From Streptomyces typhae (GTDB lineage: Bacteria; Actinomycetota; Actinomycetes; Streptomycetales; Streptomycetaceae), in the NCBI RefSeq assembly GCF_009755605.1, contig NZ_WPNZ01000022.1, forward strand, positions 99,522 to 163,521: a DNA stretch of 64,000 nucleotides. Direction: 5' to 3'. Shown piece after piece: positions 15,098-22,878 of the stretch. The translations under genes were made by a program, and so were the position numbers. Below the pieces are notes generated by a model. The model ran no database searches and was not told the origin of the DNA. It worked only from the letters and a program-made list of their open reading frames with translations. Each line of letters begins with the position of its first letter. Positions within the stretch are counted from its first letter, which is position 1.

Positions 15098-16894
15098 CAC
15101 CGGCCAGGTCCCCCGGCGGACCATCTCCACCACCCTATCGGCGCCGTTGGCCCGCACCAGGAGTTCGAGGCGCATGCGCTCGATGTCCTCGGCGCTCCAC
15201 TTGTCCGTCGCCATGGTCGCCTTCTCGTGCGACCAGCCGTTGTCGTAGTTGCGTACGACGTAGTCCTTCTGGAAGTCCCACATCTTCGTGCCCGGCAGCG
15301 GCGTGACGATGAACGGGTTGGCGTACGCCATGCCGTGGCCCATGAGCGTGACCGCGTAGTCGATGGTCTTCTCGACCTGGTCGAGGGACTCGACGTACGG
15401 CTCGCCGCCGGGCCGCTCGGGCGGGTTGACGAAGCCGAGCATGAAACCGCCGGTGACCTGGATGCCGTACTCGGTGAACATCTCCACGATCTCACCGGTC
15501 GCCTTCTGGAAGGCGTTGAGGCGGGGCTTTCCCGACTCGACCAGGCTGTCCTCGTTGGCGCTCTCCACCGCGAGGTAGACGCTGTAGCAGCCGCCGGCGG
15601 CCATGGCCTTGATCAGGCCCCGGCAGGTGAGCCCGGCCCGCATCGCCGCAAGGACGTTGCGGAAGTTGGGGTTGCGGCGCTCGCTGTCGTCCATGCTGTC
15701 CGCGAACTTGTTGCCCAGGTGCAGCAGGACGAGGTTGAACAGGCTCAGGCCGCCCTCCTCGACCCAGGGCAGATCGTGTTTGCGCAGGAGCTTGAAGGTC
15801 TCCATCGCGTACAGCGGGTCGTGCAGCAGGTGGTCGTCCTCGATGAGGACCTCGGTCACGCCCTGCTTGCGTATCTCGGCGAGGTGCAGGTCGAACCAGT
15901 CGGTGCCGAGTGCCCGCCACGGGCCGTTCACCATGGGGATGTAGCAGAAGTCGCAGCCGACGTTGCAGCCGATGGTCGAGAAGATCTGCGCCCAGGCCCC
16001 GTGGTCGCGCACGCGCTTGCCCGACGAGTGGTAGCCCTGCTCGTACTGGCGCATGTCCAGCATGCCGAAGTCGGGCAGCGGCATCATGCCGAGCCGCTGG
16101 TCGAGGCCTTGCCGCTTGGGCAGGATCCGCATGTACGGCGACACGGCGCTCGTCCGGACGACGGCGCCGTCGGCACGCCGGTAGGCGATGCCGGGCACGG
16201 CGTCGATGTCGCCGCCCTCCTCGGTCAGCGCCCGCAGCAGAGCGGTCAAGGTCTGGTCCGCCTCGTTGACGACCACGTGGTCGAAGGGGGAGTCCGGCAC
16301 CGCGTACTGCCAGTCGCCGCTCGGGTGGGCGCCGCCGGTGACGGTCACGATGCCCGGGTCGATGTCCTTGACCAGGTCGGCGAGGGCGCGTGCGTTGCCC
16401 CACTGGACGGTGTAGATGCACTGGATGCCGACGACGTCCGGGTCGAAGTCCTCGATGAGGGCGCGCAGTTGCGCGTCGTCGAGGCCGTAGCGCACCAGGC
16501 TGCTGCCGCCCCCGAGGTCCACATGCCGGCGCTCCTGCTCCCAGCCGGCGAAGGGCGAGTCGACGATACGCACGTCGAACCCGCTGAGACGGGCGTTCGC
16601 CGCGATGCGCAGCAGGCCGATCGGGGTGCCCGCCCGCTTCATGACCTCGAAGGTGCCGAGGCCGAGTTCCTGGAAGCTGCTCCCTCGCGGTGACGGCTCC
16701 ACGACGCGGGTGTACGAGGGTACGAGGAGCAGCACGCGGGGCGCTTCGCCGCGCGACCGGCGCCGGGTGCCGGACCGCGACGTACGCAGGGACGCGACGC
16801 CCAGGTGCCGCAGCGGTGGACGCTGCGGGGCACTGGAGAACTTGACGGAGGGTCTCTCGACGAGCACGGGCGCATGCGGAACGGTTCGCGTCAT
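15089..16894 (-). CDS. Cobalamin-binding radical SAM enzyme
   Basis: A 601-residue enzyme. Residues about 50-210 resemble a cobalamin-binding Rossmann domain (PRVLLLVPSYT, FDPDVVGIQCIYTVQWGNA, TVTGGAHPSGD). The radical SAM core follows with the [4Fe-4S] motif CNVGCDFC (Cys310, Cys314, Cys317) and later elements (VLIEDDHLLHD, YLAVESANEDSL). Members of this class often methylate unactivated carbons or rearrange substrates. ATG 16894 has GGAG at 6 nt. The first 45 residues are Arg/Pro-rich and poorly conserved-looking. It has no pathway partner on its strand; the neighbours are a DMT exporter (convergent) and a GAF-ANTAR gene (divergent), so its substrate is unclear. Confidence 0.85.
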   Translation of the reverse strand: MTRTVPHAPVLVERPSVKFSSAPQRPPLRHLGVASLRTSRSGTRRRSRGEAPRVLLLVPSYTRVVEPSPRGSSFQELGLGTFEVMKRAGTPIGLLRIAANARLSGFDVRIVDSPFAGWEQERRHVDLGGGSSLVRYGLDDAQLRALIEDFDPDVVGIQCIYTVQWGNARALADLVKDIDPGIVTVTGGAHPSGDWQYAVPDSPFDHVVVNEADQTLTALLRALTEEGGDIDAVPGIAYRRADGAVVRTSAVSPYMRILPKRQGLDQRLGMMPLPDFGMLDMRQYEQGYHSSGKRVRDHGAWAQIFSTIGCNVGCDFCYIPMVNGPWRALGTDWFDLHLAEIRKQGVTEVLIEDDHLLHDPLYAMETFKLLRKHDLPWVEEGGLSLFNLVLLHLGNKFADSMDDSERRNPNFRNVLAAMRAGLTCRGLIKAMAAGGCYSVYLAVESANEDSLVESGKPRLNAFQKATGEIVEMFTEYGIQVTGGFMLGFVNPPERPGGEPYVESLDQVEKTIDYAVTLMGHGMAYANPFIVTPLPGTKMWDFQKDYVVRNYDNGWSHEKATMATDKWSAEDIERMRLELLVRANGADRVVEMVRRGTWPVDA

Positions 16895-17333
16895 GAGCGC
16901 TCCATCTGTCCGGTCCGAACGGGAAAACCTTCAGATCGTGACCTCCCTCACACCCTGAAGACAGCGTTCCGCGGGGAATGGCGTGAATCGCCGGTGGGAC
17001 GAGGAACTCCGCCTGGTTCTCGCCCTTGTCCCCCTGGCCGCACATCACCGCGCCGACCGCGGTGGCCTTCTTCTCGCGTTCCGGGGCCGCCCGGCAGACG
17101 GTGGGACCGGCCGCCGACGACCTGATCTCCGGCCGCTCCGAGTGCCCGTTCCGGTGCCCGCCCCGGTCGTCCCCTCTTCGTGCCCCGCTCCTGCACGGGC
17201 GGGGCTTCCCACGGCGGTGAAGAGTAGCCTTTCAGATACAAGACGTGGCTGCCCTCGCGATCCCGCCGGAGCTGCTTTCCGTGCACCCCCGCCCCTCGCG
17301 GTCGAACGGTCCGTGATGGGTGGCGTCATGCAG
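16895..17333. other. Intergenic region upstream of the radical SAM gene
   Basis: About 440 bp without a gene I can support. Short readings on both strands are open by GC bias but lack a ribosome-binding site with a family-like product. One minus-strand stretch near 16985-17090 (MCGQGDKGENQAEFL) looks more protein-like than its surroundings and may be a remnant of a small gene. The promoter of the radical SAM gene should lie within about 100 bp of 16894. Confidence 0.35.
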
Positions 17334-17472
17334 AGGAGCCGCCGTGTCCAAGAGCCGCCATGTCGAGGGGTCGGCATGCCGAAGAGCCGTCACGTCAAGG
17401 AACCGTCACGTCAAAGGGCTGTCACGTCAAGGAGCCATCTCATCGAGGAGTCGTCTCATCGAGGAGTGAGGG
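17334..17472 (+). repeat. 16-nt tandem repeat leader before GAF-ANTAR gene
   Basis: Eight degenerate 16-nt units run without gap from 17334 to 17461, for example AGGAGCCGCCGTGTCC, AAGAGCCGTCACGTCA and AGGAGTCGTCTCATCG. The ninth unit begins AGGAGTGAG and supplies the ribosome-binding site of the gene starting at 17473. Each unit begins with an AGGAG-like purine box, and the period is not a multiple of three, so it is not an in-frame coding repeat. Possible roles are a regulator-binding array or a structured mRNA leader. Confidence 0.8.
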
Positions 17473-18228
17473 ATGAGCAGGGAAGAGAAGATCACCGCAA
17501 CCTTCGTGGAGCTCGCCGACACCTTGGCGGACGACTTCGACATCATCGGCTTCCTGCGGCGGCTTGCCTTCCGCTGCCGCAGCATCCTGGATGTCAGGGA
17601 CGTCGCGGTCCTGCTGGCCCGCCCCGAGGGCCAGTTGTACAACCCGGCGCCCTGCGACTCCTCCCCCGCCCTGGCCGCGGTGCTCGACGCCGCCCTGCGC
17701 GAAGGCCCGGCAGCCGACGCGCACCACACGTGCGCCGCCGTCGCCACCGGCAGCCTCGCCCGTGCGCCCGGCGCCTGGCGCGATTTCACCGCACGGGCCG
17801 TGGACGCCGGCTACACCCACGCCCCCGCCGTGCCCCTGCGGCTGCGCCAGGACACTCTGGGCAGCGTGCTGCTCCTGCGCACCGGCGAGCACCCGCTGCC
17901 CGCCGCCGATCTCACGCTGGCGCAGGCCTTCGCCGACGCGGCCACCATCGGCCTGGTCCACGCGCGTACGCTCCGGCTGGCCGACACCCTCAACGAACAG
18001 CTGCAAGCCGCCCTGCACAGCCGCGTCCTCATCGAACAGGCCAAGGGCTTCCTCGCCGCACGCCACGGCATCTCCCCCGACAGCGCCTTCGACACCCTGC
18101 GCCGCCACGCACGCCGCCGACGCCTGCCGCTCGCCACCGTCGCCCGGGAGGTCATCGACATTCCGGACCTTCCCCGGCCGCGGTCCGCCCCCCGTCGTCG
18201 TTCGGGCCAGGACACACCGGCCGAGTGA
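17473..18228 (+). CDS. GAF-ANTAR RNA-binding regulator
   Basis: A 251-residue protein. Residues about 15-155 form a GAF sensory domain (FRCRSILDVRDVAVLLARPEG, VPLRLRQDTLGSVLLLR). Residues about 165-225 form an ANTAR domain (LNEQLQAALHSRVLIEQAKG, FLAARHGISPDSAFDTLRRH), which binds paired hairpins in nascent RNA and prevents termination. The C-terminus is Arg/Pro-rich. ATG 17473 has AGGAG supplied by the last leader repeat. In Streptomyces such proteins commonly act as one-component regulators. The repeat leader just upstream could be an RNA target, but that is inference. Confidence 0.87.
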   Translation: MSREEKITATFVELADTLADDFDIIGFLRRLAFRCRSILDVRDVAVLLARPEGQLYNPAPCDSSPALAAVLDAALREGPAADAHHTCAAVATGSLARAPGAWRDFTARAVDAGYTHAPAVPLRLRQDTLGSVLLLRTGEHPLPAADLTLAQAFADAATIGLVHARTLRLADTLNEQLQAALHSRVLIEQAKGFLAARHGISPDSAFDTLRRHARRRRLPLATVAREVIDIPDLPRPRSAPRRRSGQDTPAE

Positions 18229-18358
18229 GTGGATGCGCTCACGGCCCCGGCACACACGGACCAGAGGCTGACCGGACGCCTCAGAAGGGGCGACAACACG
18301 CGGCGCACGGCCGCCTGCGCGTCGGCACACCACGTATTGCGCACTGTCAGGAGGGACA

Positions 18359-18934
18359 ATGCCGTTCCCTTTCGACACTTCCACCGCCCTCAACACCTTC
18401 GAGCGTTGCGAGCAGTTGTGCCGCACAGCCCGGGAGGCCGTCGGCAGGGCCCGTGAGATCCGGTCCGAGGCGGTGCGGATCCGGCAGGAAGCAGCGGCGG
18501 TACGGGCCGCCATGCGGCACCGACGCCGCCAGGACGACAGGAGCGGGCCCGCCCGGCCGACCGGCGCCCCCGCACCCGTGCACTCCGTGGCGGCCGCACA
18601 GCTCACCGCCCTGGCCGCGTTCGTCCACGCCCGTCTGGACGAAGAGGTGGCCGCGACCGGTCTCTTCCACGAACCCCGCTGCCCGGCGGGCCGCGCTCCG
18701 GGCGCTCCCGACACGCCCGGCACGCCCGGCTGCCGCTGTCCCGTCCCGCACCGTATGCACCAGGACATCGCGATCCGCAGGAGCATCGTGCACACCAGCC
18801 AGGCCGCCATACGCGACGCCGACCACGGCTCCCCCCACTGGCCGCACGACGAACTGTCGGCGCTGTTGCACCTGAAGGCCCTCGCCCTGTCCTACGAAAC
18901 GCACGGACTGTGGCAGGAGGAATGGCGGCCGTGA
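18359..18934 (+). CDS. DUF6221-like hypothetical protein
   Basis: A 191-residue helical protein. The second half has features I associate with the actinobacterial DUF6221 family: LAAFVHARLDEEVAATGL, a Cys-containing loop (CRCPVPHRMHQDI), RSIVHTSQAAI, and the ending LLHLKALALSYETHGLWQEEWRP. The N-terminal half (Arg/Glu-rich helix, residues 10-60) is an extension. ATG 18359 has AGGAGGG at 3-9 nt upstream. It follows the GAF-ANTAR gene by 130 nt and may share its transcript. No function is known for the family. Confidence 0.7.
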   Translation: MPFPFDTSTALNTFERCEQLCRTAREAVGRAREIRSEAVRIRQEAAAVRAAMRHRRRQDDRSGPARPTGAPAPVHSVAAAQLTALAAFVHARLDEEVAATGLFHEPRCPAGRAPGAPDTPGTPGCRCPVPHRMHQDIAIRRSIVHTSQAAIRDADHGSPHWPHDELSALLHLKALALSYETHGLWQEEWRP

Positions 18935-19044
18935 GAAGCCGTCACCGACCTGGGCCTCTCCTCCGTGCCGGACGAGAGGCCCGCCCCCCGTTCGCCCCCG
19001 TGCCCCGCGACGAAGAAGCACCCGAGTAACGGCGGAGGAGACGC

Positions 19045-19779
19045 CTATCCCTCCCGCAGGCGCACCGTCGCACGTCCTGATGCCGGATCACGTTCCAGCA
19101 CCACGTACCGGCCGAGGACGGCGAGGGCGACCAGGCAGCCGCTCATCTCGAAGCCCTCCTCGACGATCGTTCCCAGCATCAGCGCGGTGCTGTGGCCGTT
19201 GGCGTGCGACCAGCCGTTGAGCGCCTCGATCACCAGCGCCCCGCCCAGATACACGGCCAGGGCGCCGAGCAGCCCGTACCGCAGGTCGCGGGGGAGTTTC
19301 CGGGCCCACAGCAAGGCGCACACGGTGCCCACGACCGCGAGGAGCGCGCCGGGCAGCACCCAGGCGTGCGTGGGCAGCGAGCCCCCGGCCCACTCCTTCC
19401 ACGACTTGCCGACCTCGCCGAGGCGCTCGTGCAGCGAGACCGTCTCATCGATGCTGAGCAGCGCGGTGGCGGCGGCGAGCCCGAGCCAGGACAGCCGCCC
19501 CGGCCGCACGCCGCGCCCGCTCAGCAGCGCGGCGACCACCGCCATGCCTGTCACGGCCAGCAAGAGCGTGCTGTTCCACCAAGTGGCCAGGTTGGCCTCG
19601 ACGTCGACGTTCACCAACTCGCGGACGGTCGGTATGGGGTCGTAGTGGTTGTAGGCACGCGTACCGAGGTCGGCGACGAGTAACGCCGCTGTGGCACCCG
19701 CGGCGAGCCGCAGGACGCGGTGGGCCCGCGGTCTCGTACGGTCCACCACGAGTTGTTCGTGGGTTTGAGTATCGGTCAT
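19045..19779 (-). CDS. Six-pass membrane protein of unknown function
   Basis: A 244-residue protein with about six hydrophobic segments (near residues 23-42, 68-85, 93-110, 140-158, 165-185 and 210-225). Charged conserved-looking loops include NHYDPIPTVREL, LSIDETVSLHERLGE and WSHANGHSTALMLGTIVEEGFEM, with clustered Glu and His that could bind a metal. No family name is assigned. ATG 19779 lacks a ribosome-binding site, so the gene may be leaderless or start slightly differently. It is divergent from the RiPP-like operon. Confidence 0.72.
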   Translation of the reverse strand: MTDTQTHEQLVVDRTRPRAHRVLRLAAGATAALLVADLGTRAYNHYDPIPTVRELVNVDVEANLATWWNSTLLLAVTGMAVVAALLSGRGVRPGRLSWLGLAAATALLSIDETVSLHERLGEVGKSWKEWAGGSLPTHAWVLPGALLAVVGTVCALLWARKLPRDLRYGLLGALAVYLGGALVIEALNGWSHANGHSTALMLGTIVEEGFEMSGCLVALAVLGRYVVLERDPASGRATVRLREG

Positions 19780-20096
19780 GCGTACGGAGGCTAGCCCCTT
19801 GATCGGAAGACGGGGAGCCCGGGGCACCGCGCACGATCCCTGCCCCGTGGAAGATCCTCTGTCCGAAGTCTTTCCGTGGCGGGCCGAGACCGCACCCTGC
19901 CGCCCACCGCCTCAGTGGCCTTCTCCCGCCTCTCCAACTCCCCCCTCTCACAGCCGTGTTAACTCGAAGGAGTGATTCGGCGCCCGGCCCCTGCGCCTTT
20001 CATTGTCCGCCGGGGTGACGCGCAGTACGCATGGGTCCAGCCGGAGGCACCTCGGGTGTACTCGGATCACTGGTGATCAGAAGAGAGGAGGACGGC
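19780..20096. promoter_or_regulatory. Divergent region upstream of the RiPP-like operon, with 14-bp dyad
   Basis: No gene is supported. At 20065-20078 GATCAC-TG-GTGATC forms a dyad that ends five nt before the GAGAGGAGGA ribosome-binding site of the precursor peptide. It could be an operator, or a leader hairpin affecting translation. A GTG at 19972 overlaps its only AAGGAG and is not a credible start. Confidence 0.5.
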
Positions 20097-20273
20097 GTGA
20101 GTGACAAACTCTCCGAGCTTCTCGCCGGGTTGTCGCCGTCCGACGTGTCGATCGATTCCCTGGGACGCATCGTGATCACGGATCCGGAACTGGCGAAACA
20201 GTTCCGGGAGCTGTCGGACGGGTCGGCCATGCTCGTTCCCAATCAGTCCTGCAACCACGGCTGCGGCGGCTGA
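20097..20273 (+). CDS. RiPP precursor peptide with C-terminal Cys/Gly core
   Basis: A 58-residue peptide starting VSDKLSELLAGLSPSDVS. Residues 1-40 look like a leader: acidic, helical, with DSLGRIVITDPELAKQF resembling the recognition segments of many RiPP leaders. The C-terminus AMLVPNQSCNHGCGG holds two Cys three residues apart and Gly-rich ends, a likely core for thioether or other radical chemistry. GTG 20097 is chosen because GAGAGGAGGA ends 4 nt before it; an ATG at 20031 would add 22 residues with no ribosome-binding site. The radical SAM maturase starts 35 nt after the stop. I recognise no characterised product with this core. Confidence 0.83.
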   Translation: MSDKLSELLAGLSPSDVSIDSLGRIVITDPELAKQFRELSDGSAMLVPNQSCNHGCGG

Positions 20274-20308
20274 GAAGACCACAGGAGAGGTGAACGGAGG
20301 CGACCTCG

Positions 20309-21367
20309 ATGGGGGCAGGATCGGGTGACGGCAACGAAGCGGTCATCGTCCGGGAGCGAATGCACTCCCTGCGCAATGACGTCTTCCATCTCATCCTGCT
20401 CCCGACGGAGCAGTGCAACTTCCGCTGTACGTACTGTTACGAGGACTTCTCGGTCGGGCGCATGCGGCCCGGGGTCGTCGACGGGGTGAAGGCGCTGATC
20501 GGGCAGCGCCTCGGCGACCTGAAGGTCCTCGACATCTCCTGGTTCGGCGGTGAGCCGCTGCTCGCGGCGGACATCGTCGAGGACGTCTCGCGCTTCGTCG
20601 CGGACGCGGCCCCCGCGCACGGGCTGCGCCACCGCGGCGATGTCACGACCAATGGATATCTCCTCACCGGAGCCATGGTCGAACGGTTGGCCGGGCTGGG
20701 TGTCTCGTCCTTCCAGGTCTCCCTGGACGGCCCGGAGCACCTGCACGACAGGACACGGCTCAGGGCGGACGGACGGGGGTCGTTCGCCAAACTGTGGCAG
20801 AACCTGCTGACGATCCGGCACGGGACGTGGCCCGTGACGGTGACGCTGCGGGTGCACCTGACACCGGCCAACCTGCCGGAGATGCCGGAGTTCCTGGCCC
20901 TGATCCGGGACACCTTCCTCGCCGACACGCGCTTCTCGGTGCACCTGAAGGCCGTGGAGCGCCTCGGCGGACCGCACGACAAGACCATGGACATCGTCGA
21001 CAAGTCCACGCGCTCCCACGTCATCGCGGACCTGAGAGAGATCCTGCGGACGGAGCGACGCACCGCGACCACTCCCGACGCGCCCGTCTGCTACGCGGCC
21101 CGCCCCAACTCCCTGATGATCCGGGCCGACGGACGGCTCGGCAAGTGCACGGTGTCGTTGAACGACCCGGCGAACGACCTCGGGGTCCTGCGCCCCGACG
21201 GCACGCTGGAGTTCCACGACGGCCGCCTCGCACCGTGGCTCCGCGGCTGGCAGTCCGGCAACGAGAACAACCTGGCCTGTCCCGCCGACGGCTTCACGCT
21301 CAAGGACGACACCCCCGACGAACCCGTACTCCTCCAGATCACTCCGGCACCGGGGCGAATCCGGTGA
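20309..21367 (+). CDS. Radical SAM peptide maturase with twitch/SPASM-like C-terminus
   Basis: A 352-residue enzyme. The radical SAM cluster motif CNFRCTYC (Cys36, Cys40, Cys43) is followed by the SAM-binding element FGGEPLL (79-85). The C-terminal part has Cys261-x13-Gly-x4-Cys280 and Cys324, which fits the Cx9-15Gx4C start of SPASM/twitch domains but is too short for a full seven-Cys SPASM, so a twitch-type single auxiliary cluster is likely. Such enzymes install thioether or C-C bonds in RiPP precursors. There is no obvious N-terminal RRE domain. ATG 20309 has CGGAGG at 8 nt. It directly follows the precursor and overlaps the next gene by 4 nt. Confidence 0.9.
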   Translation: MGAGSGDGNEAVIVRERMHSLRNDVFHLILLPTEQCNFRCTYCYEDFSVGRMRPGVVDGVKALIGQRLGDLKVLDISWFGGEPLLAADIVEDVSRFVADAAPAHGLRHRGDVTTNGYLLTGAMVERLAGLGVSSFQVSLDGPEHLHDRTRLRADGRGSFAKLWQNLLTIRHGTWPVTVTLRVHLTPANLPEMPEFLALIRDTFLADTRFSVHLKAVERLGGPHDKTMDIVDKSTRSHVIADLREILRTERRTATTPDAPVCYAARPNSLMIRADGRLGKCTVSLNDPANDLGVLRPDGTLEFHDGRLAPWLRGWQSGNENNLACPADGFTLKDDTPDEPVLLQITPAPGRIR

Positions 21368-22575
21368 GGGCGGACGACACCAGGGCCGCCTCGTCGCGGG
21401 CACTGCCGTCACGGGACTTCCTGCGCCACCACGAACGGCTGCTGCGGCCACCGCTGGACACCTGGGCCGAGGAACTGCGCACACGGCTCGACGACGCGTT
21501 GAGCACGGACACGGCCCACGACCCGCGTGCCATGGACACCGTCTCCTCCCTCATGAACAAGGCGGGGTTCGTGCTGGCCTGCGCCGGTGACCTGCGGTGC
21601 GCCCAGCATCTGTGCGAACGCCAGCTGGACTGGGTGGCCGGGTGCCACCGGGACCGTGCGGACGCGGGCACGCTCAGCCACGCCTTCCAGCCGTGGATCA
21701 ACCTGGGACGGCTGCACGCCCTGCGCGGGGACACCCGCAGGGCCCGGGAGCACTTCGCGCTCGGCACGGCCGCCGCCCGGCAGGACGAGCTGTCCCTCGG
21801 GCCGTGCGTGCTCCCGCGGGGCGCCTGGCCCGCGGTGTTCGCGGCGGCCCCGGAGCTGCGGGACGTCCTGTGGAACGCGCAGACCCTGGAAACGCTCAAG
21901 GCGTACCTCGTCACCGGCGACATCGCGGGCATGGCGACCGCGCTCAGCCACCTGCGGGACGCCGTGCCCCCGGCGTGGCACGCCTTCCTCACGGAGGGAG
22001 AGGTGCTGCGGCTCCTGCATCAGGGCGACGCGGAGGAGGCACGGGCGCGGGCCGGCCGCGAGAACGGCGGGTCCCCGTACGACGAGGTGGCCTTCCGGCT
22101 GCACGCGGCGACGGCGGGCGCCATGCTGGGCGAGGAACTCCCCTTGCGCCACCGCCTGGTGGAGCTGGCCGTGTTCCTGACGCAAGTGCTGCCCAGCCGC
22201 CCCAAGGACGCCCCCACCGTGCTCCGCCAGCTCAGGCATCTGGCCCGGCTCCTGGAGACGACCGGCGAGCGGCGCTACGCCCTCGCCGTCGCCCTCCACG
22301 GCCTCGATGTCTGCGACGTCCACGACGACCAGCCCCTGCGGTTCGGCTTTCTGCGGACCGCGCTGCGCGTGGCGCCGGGGCACCCACGCACGCGCGCGTG
22401 GAAGCGCGCGCTCCGGCACCTCACGGACCGCAGCTTGTACTGGGAGATCCACCGCGGGGCACGGTCCGGCGGCAGCCCCCTGCGGAATGCCCCCGCCTTC
22501 TCCCGCCTCGTCGGGGCGGTGGAGCGTGCCGGTGGCCCCCGGCACGCGGCCGCCGTCCGCGGAACGGGGCCGTGA
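21364..22575 (+). CDS. Helical-repeat (TPR-like) protein of the RiPP-like operon
   Basis: A 403-residue protein predicted all-helical, with TPR-like segments (WINLGRLHALRGDTRRAREHF; ALAVALHGLDVCDVHD) and a long arrangement of paired helices. It has no recognised enzyme motif. The GTG start at 21364 overlaps the TGA of the maturase, so synthesis is coupled. Position suggests it serves the peptide system as partner protein, recognition scaffold, immunity factor or regulator. SARP/STAND-like TPR modules are an alternative origin, but no DNA-binding or NTPase domain is present. Confidence 0.72.
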   Translation: MRADDTRAASSRALPSRDFLRHHERLLRPPLDTWAEELRTRLDDALSTDTAHDPRAMDTVSSLMNKAGFVLACAGDLRCAQHLCERQLDWVAGCHRDRADAGTLSHAFQPWINLGRLHALRGDTRRAREHFALGTAAARQDELSLGPCVLPRGAWPAVFAAAPELRDVLWNAQTLETLKAYLVTGDIAGMATALSHLRDAVPPAWHAFLTEGEVLRLLHQGDAEEARARAGRENGGSPYDEVAFRLHAATAGAMLGEELPLRHRLVELAVFLTQVLPSRPKDAPTVLRQLRHLARLLETTGERRYALAVALHGLDVCDVHDDQPLRFGFLRTALRVAPGHPRTRAWKRALRHLTDRSLYWEIHRGARSGGSPLRNAPAFSRLVGAVERAGGPRHAAAVRGTGP

Positions 22576-22668
22576 GGAACGGCAGGGAACGGGGAACAAG
22601 GAACGGCAGGAATAGGAAACCTGTGCCCTGGTTACTCAGGTTACGGCGGGTTCGGCAGTGAGCCCGTC

Positions 22669-22699
22669 CCCCGCTCCTCGCTTCGCGGCGGGAGCGGGG
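22669..22699 (+). terminator. Hairpin ending the RiPP-like operon
   Basis: CCCCGCTCC (22669-22677) and GGAGCGGGG (22691-22699) form a 9-bp stem about 95 nt after the third gene. The 22576-22878 gap has no gene; it also carries repeated GGAAC-like purine motifs (22576-22620) and two GGTTAC copies at 22630-22644. Confidence 0.6.
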
Positions 22700-22878
22700 A
22701 CCCGCACCAGGAGTGAGGCCACGCACCAGGAGCGGGGCCACGCCTCGGGTGCCTGGACACGCCCGTGGGCTCAGAGCGGGCGCGACGGCTGGAAGCACCC
22801 TTGCCCGGCGCCTCGGACGGTTCCTAACGTGGCCGGGACCAGGAGGTGCCCGTACGGTCCCGGGGGGAGCGCGCGCCC

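Noticed and set aside
16948..17286. Minus-strand 112-codon reading upstream of the radical SAM gene
   Set aside because: Charged low-complexity product, no ribosome-binding site. Only a short neighbouring stretch looks protein-like, noted as a possible remnant.
17334..17472. CRISPR array
   Set aside because: Repeats of 16 nt are contiguous and degenerate, without spacers or cas genes; the other repeat arrays in the window fail for the same reason.
19972..20076. 34-codon reading with GTG next to AAGGAG before the RiPP-like operon
   Set aside because: The ribosome-binding site directly abuts the start with no spacing, and the peptide has no RiPP-like core.
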